Positions 49,337-58,939 of a stretch of 64,000 bases of DNA are shown one piece after another. This DNA is from Podocnemis expansa (taxonomy: Eukaryota; Chordata; Testudines; Podocnemididae), in NCBI GenBank assembly GCA_007922195.1, contig ML682028.1:17575053-17639052 (forward strand), given 5' to 3'. Below the pieces are notes generated by a model, which did not search any database, had not been told where the DNA came from, and worked only from the letters and a program-made list of their open reading frames with translations. Each line of letters opens with the position of its first letter. Position 1 is the stretch's first letter. A program made the translations under genes and the position numbers.

Positions 49337-49450
49337 CTGTCCGGGGTCTGCACAACCGGCGCGCTCCGCTCCCTGCTCACCCAGATGTGCCCACAGACTG
49401 CGCACAGCGGCGCTCCCTGAGTGCCAGCCCCACTCGGAAGGCGGCGGCTA
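49337..49450 (-). other. IRF8: IRF8 exon 1, non-coding (approximate)
   Basis: Inferred 5' UTR exon in the CpG island. The 5' end is placed about 30 bases downstream of the TATA-like element. The 3' end is placed at a good donor on the minus strand (CAG|GTATGG, exon edge 49337). A second possible donor (GG|GTGAGC) lies at about 49375-49381, so either edge could be used. Joined to exon 2, the -3 base before the ATG would be a purine in both cases. No transcript evidence is available here. Confidence 0.5.
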
Positions 49451-49478
49451 AAGCAGACACGCTACCCCCGCCCCTTCC

Positions 49479-49490
49479 ATTTATTTTTAA
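49479..49490 (-). promoter_or_regulatory. IRF8: TATA-like element of IRF8
   Basis: The gene strand reads TTAAAAATAAAT, an isolated AT-rich run inside otherwise GC-rich DNA. It is positioned downstream of the CCAAT boxes and GAS site. It is used here to place the transcription start near 49450; this is inference. Confidence 0.45.
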
Positions 49491-49535
49491 GAGTGGGGGA
49501 AGGTCTCGGCTAGCCCGCCCCGCCAGGGCTGGCAG

Positions 49536-49540
49536 CCAAT
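49536..49540 (+). promoter_or_regulatory. IRF8: Proximal CCAAT box
   Basis: CCAAT in the context gcagCCAATgga, about 85-90 bases upstream of the inferred start. It lies 32 bases from the second box, a spacing common for paired NF-Y sites. Confidence 0.5.
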
Positions 49541-49567
49541 GGACAGCTGCGGGGAGCCCCCCGCGAA

Positions 49568-49572
49568 CCAAT
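49568..49572 (+). promoter_or_regulatory. IRF8: Distal CCAAT box
   Basis: CCAAT in the context gaaCCAATggg, about 120 bases upstream of the inferred IRF8 start. It reads as ATTGG on the gene strand. It fits an NF-Y site paired with the more proximal box. Confidence 0.5.
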
Positions 49573-49615
49573 GGGAATAGGGGAGAATCGAGCGCTTTCT
49601 GCTAAGCCCTTTCTT

Positions 49616-49624
49616 TTCCGAGAA
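49616..49624 (-). promoter_or_regulatory. IRF8: GAS/pIRE STAT-binding site of the IRF8 promoter
   Basis: Reads TTCTCGGAA on the gene strand (TTCCGAGAA on the plus strand), a perfect TTCnnnGAA palindrome. From memory, the mammalian ICSBP promoter carries an interferon-gamma palindromic element with the same TTCTCGGAA core roughly 160-175 bases upstream of the start. Here it lies about 170 bases above the inferred start. Expected role: STAT1 induction by interferon-gamma. Confidence 0.8.
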
Positions 49625-49682
49625 GTGAGTTGGGGGGGGGCGCGCTAGGCGCGTGCACCGGCCTCAGCTCCTCCCGGCCTTG

Positions 49683-49806
49683 GTCAACGTTCCATGCGCG
49701 GGTCAACGTTCCATCCCCCTGGAGCGCGCCCGGGCCAACGTTCCATCCCCNNNNNNNNNNTCAACGTTCCATCCCCCCGGAGCGCCCGGGCCAACGTTCC
49801 ATCCCC
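49683..49806. repeat. GC-rich promoter minisatellite, interrupted by assembly gap
   Basis: Five copies of a unit containing CAACGTTCCAT with C-rich and cccgggc spacers (starting near 49684, 49703, 49735, 49761 and 49791). The last four are spaced at about 30 bases. Ten N bases (49751-49760) sit between copies three and four, so the true copy number is unknown. It lies about 60-190 bases above the GAS site in the IRF8 promoter. Confidence 0.85.
49751..49760. other. Assembly gap (10 N)
   Basis: A run of ten unknown bases inside the minisatellite. The flanking copies of the repeat suggest a collapsed or unresolved array, so the gap length is probably arbitrary. Confidence 0.95.
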
Positions 49807-50994
49807 CGCGTCCTAGGCGGAGAGGCTCGCCCCTGCCCCGCTCCCCAGCCCCTGGAAGCGCGGGGTGCCTGTGCCGAGCTGCAGCCCAGCCGGCAGGCGC
49901 CTGCCCTTCCTCCCCTTCCCGGGATCCCATCCCGGCTGTCATTCCCCTTCCTTTTCCGCGGGGTTGTCACTCCGACTCCCGCATTTGCAAGACTACTGCC
50001 GGATGAGTGGCCGGGAGCCAGCGGCTGGGGGCGGTGTCTGGTTCTGAAACACAGCTCAGCCTCCTGCAGCCGAGTGAGGGGGCTAGCCCGCGGGAGGGGA
50101 TTTTTTGACGAAACCCAAGCTTTGCTGGAAAGCTGCCCCCGCTTTGCATTGTGGCTGGGAATTTCCTGGAGCGGGTCCAGACCCGTCTGTCATGGAGAGG
50201 GGCCCTCTGTGGAGCCCTGGGCAGCGGGACGACTTTAGGGCGCTGCTTTCTTTCCCTCTCCAGCCCAGTGCACGAGGAGCGGAGCAGGCACCTCACATCT
50301 GCTGGCTGCAATTCAAACAATCAGATGGGAAAGGTGGTGGGACACCCAGAGCTGCCAGCCGCGAGGCGGGTACCATGAGGAACAGAAAAGAGACTGGAAA
50401 CTGGGGGAGTGATTTAAAAATAACACAGACATTTCTTCTCGTTAGTCCCACCAGTAGCACTCAGACAGTTTTCGCCAGAGTGCAACAACATGCCAGGAGA
50501 AAAGATCGAAGCGTCCCTCTGTGAATCCTTTGTAATTTAAGCCTGACAAACCACACAGGGCTATTCTGTCGCCAGTTATCTAGCGTTGGCTGGAGAATGA
50601 ATTCCACGTGAGACAACAGCTTCCTAATTTGCACTATTTATGAGTACTATGAAAACGCTAACTTGGTACAACATTGCCTGGGAGTTCCAGAAAACGTGCA
50701 GCCTCTAGCGCATAGATTATAATCAGTGGAGGTAGAAGGCGCCGATCCCGGATCCCTATGCACCAGTTTTATTGTCTTTGCTATCGTTATTAGATCACTA
50801 GCACAAAGAAAATATAATTCATTTCTAGGAGATCATCAGCATGTAAAATAAATATATGCAGTATGTGTAAAATACGCCTATAAACAGATGAGTGGATAAT
50901 GCATGTAGCTAAGTGTGGCTTGCTGTTAATGGATAGATTCAGCAGTTTCTTCTTTTTCATAATGTGAAGAGTTTGCTGATTACTCAAATCACAG

Positions 50995-51260
50995 TGGTTC
51001 AGAAGGCAAATTAGTGATCTGAGTTACCCAAAAGAGCCGCAATCATGTGAATTCATTGTTTCATTTACCATAGTAGTATTCAAATTTTAATAAGGGAAAT
51101 ATTTTGTTTTATATATAGATATATGTATAATCGTGCATGTTGATAACTTAACTGCTTAATAACAAAGCAAAAGCATCCTGATCAGTTAATAACTTAGATT
51201 GGTTAATAGTGTTTGAATATGGTGTGCTTGCAAAGAGACCCAGGACAGACACATGAGCCA
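50995..51260 (+). repeat. Dispersed repeat, copy B
   Basis: Matches copy A at 7230-7470 (gttacccaaaagagccgc, catgtgaattc, tttcatttaccat) and again near its right end (ggtgtgcttgcaaagag). Lies just outside the IRF8 CpG island. Confidence 0.5.
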
Positions 51261-52207
51261 CATTACTGCAATTGGTCCATATATTTAGGGATTAAGGATC
51301 TGAGTATATAAAGTACCTAGATGCTGAAGGTACTCGGCACTGCACAGGATACAGCCACCCTATATCCAAAAAGGATTCTCAGGAATTAGATGATGGGAAA
51401 TACAAACTTGTGATTTATGATTTGGATAAATAAAGCCCAGAAAATGTCATTTTGCAAATGATTATTTTGCAAGTGTCTCTCCTATTGCTCTCCGTTCCAT
51501 CTGTAGAGCTGAACAGGTAATTCCTTAGCATATTGAACAGTACCTTTCTGTATTTTAGAAACGTGCCAAGGTGTTTTGCAAGTATTATTTGTGGTAACAG
51601 ACACAAGAGAACTGCCTCCTGATTTTTAGGCATTTGTCCTTTTGCGCTGCCAAGCTGAATAAAGAGAAAAAAATGGATGAAGCAATATCTTTTCTTGGAT
51701 AGACACAGGTTTTGTGTCTCAGAGCTCTTTCCAGTTGTGGAAGAGGAACTCCAGCATCACAGCACAATGCAAGCTGGAACAAATATTTTTAGCATACCAA
51801 TAGGTAGTGAGCACAGATTGTATGTAAGGGAACATTCAAGACAGAGTGGCTAATTAGCATTTTTGCAACCATAGGACAAAAAGAAGGGGCAGACACAGTG
51901 CTTAGAGGTTATATGTATGCTTTTTGAAAGAACAAATATGCATAGCTCTCATTGTGACTAATCCTTGCAGATGACATGCTTGTCACATAAACAATATAAT
52001 AAAAATTAGGACCTAAATTGCAGAAACACTGTAACAATTTATGACCTAAATCACAACCTTATTCTTTAAAGTGTCTATAAATACCTGCCCCTGAAGTAAG
52101 ATCCATATCCTCTGGGAGATCTGAGGAGTCGCTATAAAAAAAATCTTTGGGGTCTGATGTAGCTATGAAGATTATTGTTAATTTAGTGGAAAAGCATTTC
52201 TTCACTT

Positions 52208-52320
52208 GGGGCCCGATCCTGCAAATAGACACTTACAAGTAGTCCCTTTGACTTCCTTGAGAGATGATGTGTTCAACAACTCATACAAGAGGTAAACTGC
52301 CATGACTCAGGATTGGGCCC
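52208..52320. repeat. Short repeat with gggcccgatcctg inverted ends
   Basis: Begins ggggcccgatcctgca and ends actcaggattgggccc. The two ends are inverted copies. It falls in the part of unit 1 that unit 2 lacks. Confidence 0.55.
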
Positions 52321-53104
52321 TTGGTCTGTATGTACTTTGCAAACATCAAAAAAGGATAAATAAACATTTATTTTTCCAAAGCAGCAACAATCTTTTGTTA
52401 GCTTATAAAATGAGCTTTATTTACTAAATCTTTCCATATACCAGACAGCAAAATGGTAAGCCTCTGGAATCATGACAAAATCCAATCCTACTGTTTGCTG
52501 AAGGAATTCCAGTGAAGCCAGTGACCTGTTTCTGCTGCCCTGATCTCACGTACACCCATGGAAACCAGGAGTAACTCCTTTAAAGTTAGGGGGTTACTTT
52601 CAGTGTAAGTGGTGCTGGTGCTGGCTCAGGTCTGCGGATGGCAATGGGGCTGGCCAGTGGCAAGCTGGATCAGATCCAGGCCTGTATAGGGGAGCAAGAT
52701 GGTGGGGGGACCAGGGCCAGTGCTCCAAATGTTTTTTTTCAGGCAATAACACCCCTATCGGTGTGACTAGAAAACTCGTGTGTGTTCCATAAAACATATT
52801 ACCTCATCCATCTTATCTCTATTTAACTTGGCAGAGTAAAAGAACAAATGCGTAAAATCAGGAAATGGAAGTCCTCCTGTCTCTGTATTTACACAGTTGT
52901 AAGTCATACATGCCATGTAAGCAAAATCAAACGGGCCCGAAGGAGTTGCATTTGTTCACATCAAATCTGAATTTGGGCAAAAAGCATTAGTGAGCTTTTC
53001 AGCTTACCATATTAACAGCTCATGATTCAAATCACCCCTAAGCAACAGAGATCTCCCATAGATCACTGAACATTTTTCAGAATAATCACAGAACATTATG
53101 GTGA

Positions 53105-53240
53105 TGACAGTGGTGTCTAGGAGTCCTAGCTCTTCTGTAGGTGCTGTGCAAATGTAGACTGGAAGATGATCCTCACTCCAAGAACCTTACAATCTATTCT
53201 AAAAGACAAGACAAACAAACAGAACTAGATCCACAATTCA
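53105..53240 (-). repeat. L2/MIR-like 3' tail relic, unit 1
   Basis: The taggtgctgtgcaaatgtag and ccttacaatctattctaaaagacaag blocks resemble antisense L2/MIR-type tails common in amniotes. Duplicated with the surrounding unit. Confidence 0.5.
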
Positions 53241-54121
53241 GTTCTGCTCCCACACTGTGGTAAATCAGGAGTAACCCAACCCAACAGAACTCAAAAGAAT
53301 TATACAAACACAAAACCCAGAATAAGTGAGATGTGAATCAGGCGCATTATATACCGTAGCGGGGACCTGATTGAGGCAAGCATAGGAATGGCAAATCTAG
53401 GAAGAAATTAAAGAGCTATTGACTATTGAATAATAACTCCAGTATCACAGCACAATGCAAAGTGGAACAGATATTTTTAGCACACCAGTAGGTAGTGAGC
53501 ACAGATCCTATGTAAGGGAACATTGAAGACAGAGTGGCCAATTAGCATTTCTGCAACCATAGGACAAAAAGAAAGGGCAGACACAGTGCTTAGAAATTAT
53601 ATACATGCTTTTTGAAAGAACAAATATGCATACATCTCATTGTGGCTAAGCCCTGGAGGTGACATGCTAGTCACATAGACAATATAATAAAAATTAGGAC
53701 CTAAGTTGCAGAAACACAGTAGCAATTTATGACCTAAATCACAACCTTATTCTTTAAAGTGCCTATAAATACCTGCCCCTGAAGGAAGATCCATATCCTT
53801 TGGGAGATTTGGGGAGTTGCTATAAAAAATATCTTATCTCTATTTAACTTGGCAGCACAAAAGAACAAATGCCTAAAATCAGGAAATGGAAATCCTCTGC
53901 TCTCTGTATTTACACAGTTGTATGTCGTAGAAGCCATGTAAGTGAGATTACAAATGGCCTGAAGGAGTTGCACTTCTTCACATCAAGTCTGAACTTGGGC
54001 AAAATATGTTAGTGACCCTTTCAGCTTACCGTATGAACAGCTCATGATTCAAATCATCCCTCAGCAATAGAGATCTCCCATAGATCACTGAACATTTTGC
54101 TGAGTAATAACAGAACATTAT

Positions 54122-54145
54122 TTAGTAGTAGTAGTAGTAATAGTA
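54122..54145. repeat. (TAG)n simple repeat
   Basis: Several tag/taa units in unit 2 of the duplication. Absent from the corresponding place in unit 1. Confidence 0.7.
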
Positions 54146-54270
54146 TGACAGTGCTGTCTAGGAGTCCTAACTCCTTTGTAGGTGCTGTACAAACATAGAT
54201 TAGAAGATGGCCCTCACTCTAAGGACCTTACAAGCTATCCTAAAAGACAAGACAGACAAACAGAAGTAGA
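54135..54270 (-). repeat. L2/MIR-like 3' tail relic, unit 2
   Basis: Copy of the 53.1-kb relic carried in the second duplication unit (taggtgctgtacaaacatag). Confidence 0.5.
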
Positions 54271-54424
54271 CCCACTATTCAGTTCTGTGGTAAATCAGGA
54301 GTAACCCAACCAAACTTAAAGAATTACACAAGCACAAAACCCAGGATAAGTGAGATGAGAATCACATACTTTTTATAATGTAGTGGGGATATGATTGAGG
54401 AAAGCCTAGGAAGAAATTAAAGAG

Positions 54425-54512
54425 CGGGATCTTCTCCCATGAAAGCTCATGCAAAAAATAAATCTGTTAGTCTTAAAGTGCCACACAACTCCTTGTTGTT
54501 TTATCAAATAAT
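54425..54512 (+). mobile_element. Penelope-like 3' end at the edge of a tandem duplication
   Basis: Carries gaaagctcatgcaaaaaataaa, then ctgttagtcttaaagtgccac and aactccttgttgtttt. It begins directly where copy 2 of the 51.7-54.4 kb duplication ends. Confidence 0.7.
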
Positions 54513-55182
54513 AGCCTCCCTGAAATTTTTTGGAGGGTTTTCAAAATTTCATTCCACATATTTCCTTTCCAGTAACACTTCTGCAGATCGCCAGATCTAC
54601 ACATTAACATCTTGAAGCTTATTATGTCTGAAACTGAAAGGTATGCACTCAGGAAATGCTCCACAGCATTCCCATCAGCAGTTGGCAACAGCCCTACAAA
54701 ACTAGCTAAACAAGTTTCTGTGCAAACGGAACTGCTAAATATTTCTTCTAAAGAGATCTATTTCCCCATATGAGGATAGCATACCAGTGCTGGACCTTTA
54801 TTTTATGTTGTGTGACTTCCAAATGAGCAACACTCACCACACATGGAATATCACTAATAAATGTACACAAATAAAATACAGGGGTGATGGTCTAAGCCAG
54901 GGAATTCATTGATGGACAACTTGTGAATTCCAGCTGATGTTATAAAAATTGTTAAATGGCAGAAAACCTCAGCAGATGTGGGCTCAGCCAATTGCTGCTG
55001 GGATCAGGTGTGAATGTGTGACTGCAGTGAAGCAACATAACCTGGAAAAGATGGTGAGCACCCTGGATGCCCATGGAAGCAAATGGAAATACTGAAGTAC
55101 TTCTTTGGGCAGAGTCCCAAAGATCTTGATTTTCAGAAATGCTAAAGCACCCACAACTACCATAAACTTCAACAGAGTTCCC

Positions 55183-55217
55183 AAGGGGTAGCTGTGTTAG
55201 TCTAGTTCAGGAAAACA
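55183..55217 (-). mobile_element. Penelope-like tail fragment
   Basis: The plus strand reads aaggggtagctgtgttagtctagttcagg, the reverse complement of the family's terminal block. Confidence 0.5.
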
Positions 55218-55497
55218 ATCTTCATTTTCAAAATTGCCAGGTCATCAGCCATTCGGTGATTTATGCATATAGTGATGCACCTCTGACCGGAATCAGATGG
55301 GCAGGGTAAACTCTTTCATTGAACCTATTTCTATTGGTGAAAAAAACCCAAGATTTTGAGCTCCACAGACCACTGCTTTCCGAGTCCTGAAGACACACCC
55401 TCTCCTATCTCCTTACTCATAAGTGTTAAAATTCTATTCATGACCCGTTCAGCATACGGGACCCTGACAGAGGAGTACGTAAGGACTTAGTTGATGT

Positions 55498-56100
55498 CAG
55501 GGCTAGCCCAATTATATACACAAGCTAGGTAGTCACCCTGGGTGCCATGCTATAAGGGAAGCCAAATTAGAGGGAAGTAATTTTTTTTATTCAAAAAAAT
55601 GCATTAATATGTTCTCAAAGGCCTCAACAAATGTGTCACACATGTAGACACCAACGCAAAGACTCACATGCTTATGTGTGTGGCACTTTGGGCCCCACAG
55701 TTGAAAAACCACCACCACCACTGAGACTTTTGGAAGCAATGTGGGGCAAAGAAGCCCTCTTCACTGCCGAAAAGCCAACTATGACACTTTTGGTGGCAAG
55801 GTGCTAAAAGGCTGCCATGTGGGGCAAAGAAGCCCTGCCACTGCCACTGCCACTGCCACTGCTGCTGCAAAAAAGCTGCACACCACTGAAGGCACCAGTG
55901 AGTTGTTGGGTTTTTTTCCTACCAGATTGTTCCACCCCTGAAGTACAGCTAGATGCCACAGTACCATTCCCGGGCACCATGGCAACCTGGCATCCAGGGT
56001 TTGTAAGCCCTATGATAACATTTTTCTATATACTGAATATGGAGGGGAGTGTGAAAGTCATCGTTCACCTAGTTCACTGAAAACCCTTGGGCCAGCCCTG
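55498..56100. mobile_element. hAT-like element with CAGGGCTAGCCC ends
   Basis: Begins CAGGGCTAGCCCAA and ends TTGGGCCAGCCCTG, inverted with one mismatch. Flanks GTTGATGT (55490-55497) and ATTGGTGT (56101-56108) match in 6 of 8 positions. A (ccactg)n microsatellite lies inside. Confidence 0.7.
55837..55868. repeat. (CCACTG)n hexanucleotide repeat
   Basis: Four to five tandem units of ccactg followed by ctgctgc, inside the hAT-like element. It creates low-complexity ORFs on both strands. Confidence 0.85.
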
Positions 56101-56109
56101 ATTGGTGTC

Positions 56110-57734
56110 CTTCTACCTAAGCAAATCAGCAATGCATATGCATGAGAAATTGTGCAAGATACTGTTGGTTATTGGGCACAGTGCAGTCTGACACCCTTGA
56201 ATAGTGTGTCTCAGTTTCTGCTGGATTAGAAGCGTTCTCCTTGGCTCTTGTGTGTGACACTGGTTTTTTAACAATGTGAGATGGTCACTTCATTACACGA
56301 TAGCAGCTTCAGGAAAATTTGTACCTCATGACACTGAGACCTTGAGTCAAATCTGTGTAAATCTAGGGAGAAGGTCACGTGTGTATTCCAAATCCCACAA
56401 CCTGCAACTCGCAACAGTTTAGTGTGTCCTGTCAAAAGAACTCAATGATACAGATGCATACAAATGCCTAAAACTGCAATGGTTCAGCAATTTGCTTCAA
56501 GCTTGCCTGTGGGAGTTTGTAATACCTATTGCACATGAAATCTCTGCTTATCACATATCTGCTATAACTTCCTATTAATACCAAAGAAACCAACTCTCTT
56601 CTCTTTTCCTATACACAAGCTCCATTGTCTGCTTCCTAAAATGTTAACTAAATCACTAAATGCAATGTCTATGATATTGTTTGTCCTCCTCTCATCTATT
56701 TGATTAAGAGCATTTATGAAGGTTTATCTACCTAATTGTTAGGAATGTTTTCCCAGCTAGTTTACATGGCAAGTTTTGGTTTTAGTGTTTTCAACAGGCT
56801 TTAAGGCTCCCATTTCGAACTCAAGAGAGTAACGGATGGAGAAAGACATGAAAGATAAAGGGTCTTCTTTCTACTTTAGGAAAACTCTGCCAATTTCTTC
56901 TCCAGAATCTTCTTAATTAGTATCAGAAAAAAATGATACAGCTCTTTTTAAATAATTTGATTTTGATTTTGGTGGGTCTCTGAAAGAATACACACAGTGT
57001 GACATCAGGCAAAAATGCCCATGTCCCCATTATCTCCATACTCCACTGACATCAGTGAAGTTATGCCAGAAATTAATTAGGCCACAGCAAAGATGAAGAA
57101 CAGGAATCCCCAATGTATAATAAATCTCACTTTTATTCTAATATTGATCTACCATGTCATCTACCATTTTGTCAGACTCAGAACATTCCAGCACCCAAAA
57201 CCAACAATAAACTGAATTATTAGAAATATTTTGAACAACTTTTGGCCTAAAAACAGATTGCAGATAACAGATCACTCTAAGAAACCAAGCAGGCTGTTTA
57301 CAGTACTTTTTTTGGTGAAAGACAAAAATCAGCCATGTAGGTTTTAAATATTTCTGATGCCATGATAGCAAGTTCTTGGGCAGATGGATGGATGAAAATT
57401 ATCTCTGGGTTTTAAATCAATACAAAACCCGCTAATTTGTCTTTAGCGATGAAACAGAACAAATACTAAACAAGAGCAGGCTACATTTTAGGGCAAGATT
57501 TCTATAAAATATCCCATGACTTTTTCCATTTAATCATATTTAGGATCATAAATATTGAGTGACATTCATGTCATATTCTGCAGCTCTGACTAAGGAAAAC
57601 TCTGAGACTGCAGTTCAGTCCGCCATATGCCTAACTTTAAACCCATGAATTAGCCAATTTAAGTCAATAGGAATGCTTGGCTGCTTAAAATTAGTCACTT
57701 CTTCAGTATATTGCTGAATTGTTGATTGAAGGCC
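56110..57734. other. Intergenic, nothing recognised
   Basis: AT-rich DNA without supported genes or nameable repeats. Confidence 0.55.
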
Positions 57735-58060
57735 GTCCCAGCTTAGGCACAAGCCAAATAAGTCATGCCTTTGGGCCTCACACCATGAGAAGCCTCTAAA
57801 TATGTAAGAGGTAACTAAGAAGATTTATCATAATTGAATTGATAATGCAAATAAGGATTTCTGCAAGATATATGTTTTACTTAGCTGTTTTTTATTGCAT
57901 CTTTGCCTATATATATGAAAATATAAAGTTTTATCATTTATTTTTTCATTACTCTTCTGTTATAATGCAATTTCCTTTTTTCTTGTTATTTTTTATGGTA
58001 TGGGGCCTCTGAATCTTGACATAGCTATGGGCCTCAGCATGTCTTAATCCAGCCCTGACT
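57735..58060 (+). repeat. Dispersed repeat, copy 2 (uninterrupted)
   Basis: Serves as the empty-site version of the 23.6-24.3 kb copy. Ends resemble ggccgtcccagctt and aatccagccctga. Family not identified. Confidence 0.75.
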
Positions 58061-58091
58061 GAAGGATCATGTCCTCTCAAAACGAATAAGA

Positions 58092-58830
58092 AAAAAGAGT
58101 CCTGGGGCACTTTTGAAAGACTAACAAATTTATTTATTGCATAAGGTTTCACAGATATAATCCCACTTCTTCAGATGCATGAAATGGAAACTGCAGTTTG
58201 TCAGGTGTATATACACATGCAAAAAAAGGCGCGCTCCAAGGTCAATTCAAACAGTTCCAGACGGGTGGTCTGTTTGTCTATTTCAGCAAACCAAACAGCT
58301 TGTCTTGATTCAAACACCTTGGAAGTGGGCCCTGTAAAAACAGATAAGAAGACAAGACTGCTAAAAAAGGCAAAAATACCTTTTGTAATGAATTAGCCTT
58401 CCTAAATCTTTATTCAGACCTAATCTGGTGGTGTCAGGTTTGCACATGAATTCCAGCTCTGCAATTTTATGCTGGAGTCTGGTTTTGAAATTCATTTGCT
58501 GTCGCACTGTAACTTTCATTTCTGTTACAGAATGTCCAAGGAGGTTGAAGTGCTCTCCTACTGGTTTCTGAATGTTACCATTCTTGACGTCTGATTTGCA
58601 TCCATTTATTCTTTTGCTCAGAGACAGTTCAGTTTGGCCAATGTACAAAGCGGAAGAACATTGCTGGCACATGATGGTATATAACACAGTGGTAGATGTG
58701 CAGGTGAATGAATCTCTGGTGAAGTGCTGGTTTGGTTAGGCCCTATGATGGTGTCACTTGAGCAGACATGAGGGCAGCATGCAGAGTTGATATGCAGGCA
58801 GAATGTCTGAATACAGTCACTGATCTCCAT
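58092..58830 (-). mobile_element. Penelope-like retroelement, 3' part with GIY-YIG endonuclease
   Basis: 5'-truncated Penelope-like element. The minus strand carries an open stretch (58361 to about 58735) encoding a GIY-YIG nuclease domain. Visible marks are LYTIM, C-Q-Q-C between the GIY- and YIG-like blocks, ALYIGQTELSLSKRI, HFNLLGH, and a retained glutamate in KIAELEF followed by GLN. The CxxC plus HxxxxxH arrangement matches the zinc-finger-like feature described for Penelope-like endonucleases. A stop codon just upstream and loss of the reverse transcriptase show it is dead. Its 3' end (58092-58200) is the unit seen in other copies in this window. Confidence 0.8.
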
Positions 58831-58939
58831 TGGATTTTTTTAAAGTTTTTAATAACATTGGGCCTGATTCTCACTTGCATTAAGCCCACTTCACACCACC
58901 CTGGCAGTGAAAAAGACTCTGTGAGTGGTTGAAAACTAA

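Larger units (their letters stand above)
31525..49450 (-). other. IRF8: IRF8 gene (whole transcription unit, 9 exons)
   Basis: Interferon regulatory factor 8 (ICSBP) is a nuclear transcription factor of myeloid, dendritic and B cells. It binds ISRE and composite ETS/IRF elements with partners such as PU.1 and IRF1. Eight coding exons were located by translation and each is bounded by AG and GT with consistent phases. Their lengths (174, 184, 89, 109, 48, 387, 116 and 171 nt) sum to 1,278 nt, or 425 residues plus stop; human IRF8 has 426. Exon 1 is inferred to be non-coding, because exon 2 opens one base before the ATG. The DNA-binding domain spans residues 1 to about 115 with five tryptophans (W13, W28, W40, W60, W78). 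The IRF-association domain covers about residues 202-377. The linker encoded by exons 4-6 is the most diverged part. Transcript ends are inferred from a TATA-like element and a polyA signal, so they are approximate. Confidence 0.97.
48920..50400. promoter_or_regulatory. IRF8: CpG island over the IRF8 promoter and exon 1
   Basis: CpG dinucleotides and GC content rise sharply here relative to the AT-rich flanks, peaking at about 49280-50120. The island covers exon 1, the TATA-like and CCAAT elements, the GAS site and a GC-rich minisatellite. Several open frames on both strands here are expected by chance in CpG-rich DNA and are not called as genes. Confidence 0.85.
51742..54424. repeat. Diverged tandem duplication upstream of IRF8
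   Basis: Unit 1 is 51742-53417 and unit 2 is 53430-54424. Block A (51742-52150) matches 53430-53833, and block B (52810-53417) matches 53829-54424, collinear with scattered substitutions. Unit 1 has an additional segment of about 650 bp (52151-52809) missing from unit 2. The junction in unit 2 shows an atct microhomology, favouring a deletion there. It lies about 2.3-5 kb upstream of the inferred IRF8 start. Confidence 0.9.

Noticed and set aside
49630..50238. 202-codon ORF across the CpG island
   Set aside because: It reads through the N gap and a minisatellite. The frame is open because the GC-rich DNA has few stop codons.
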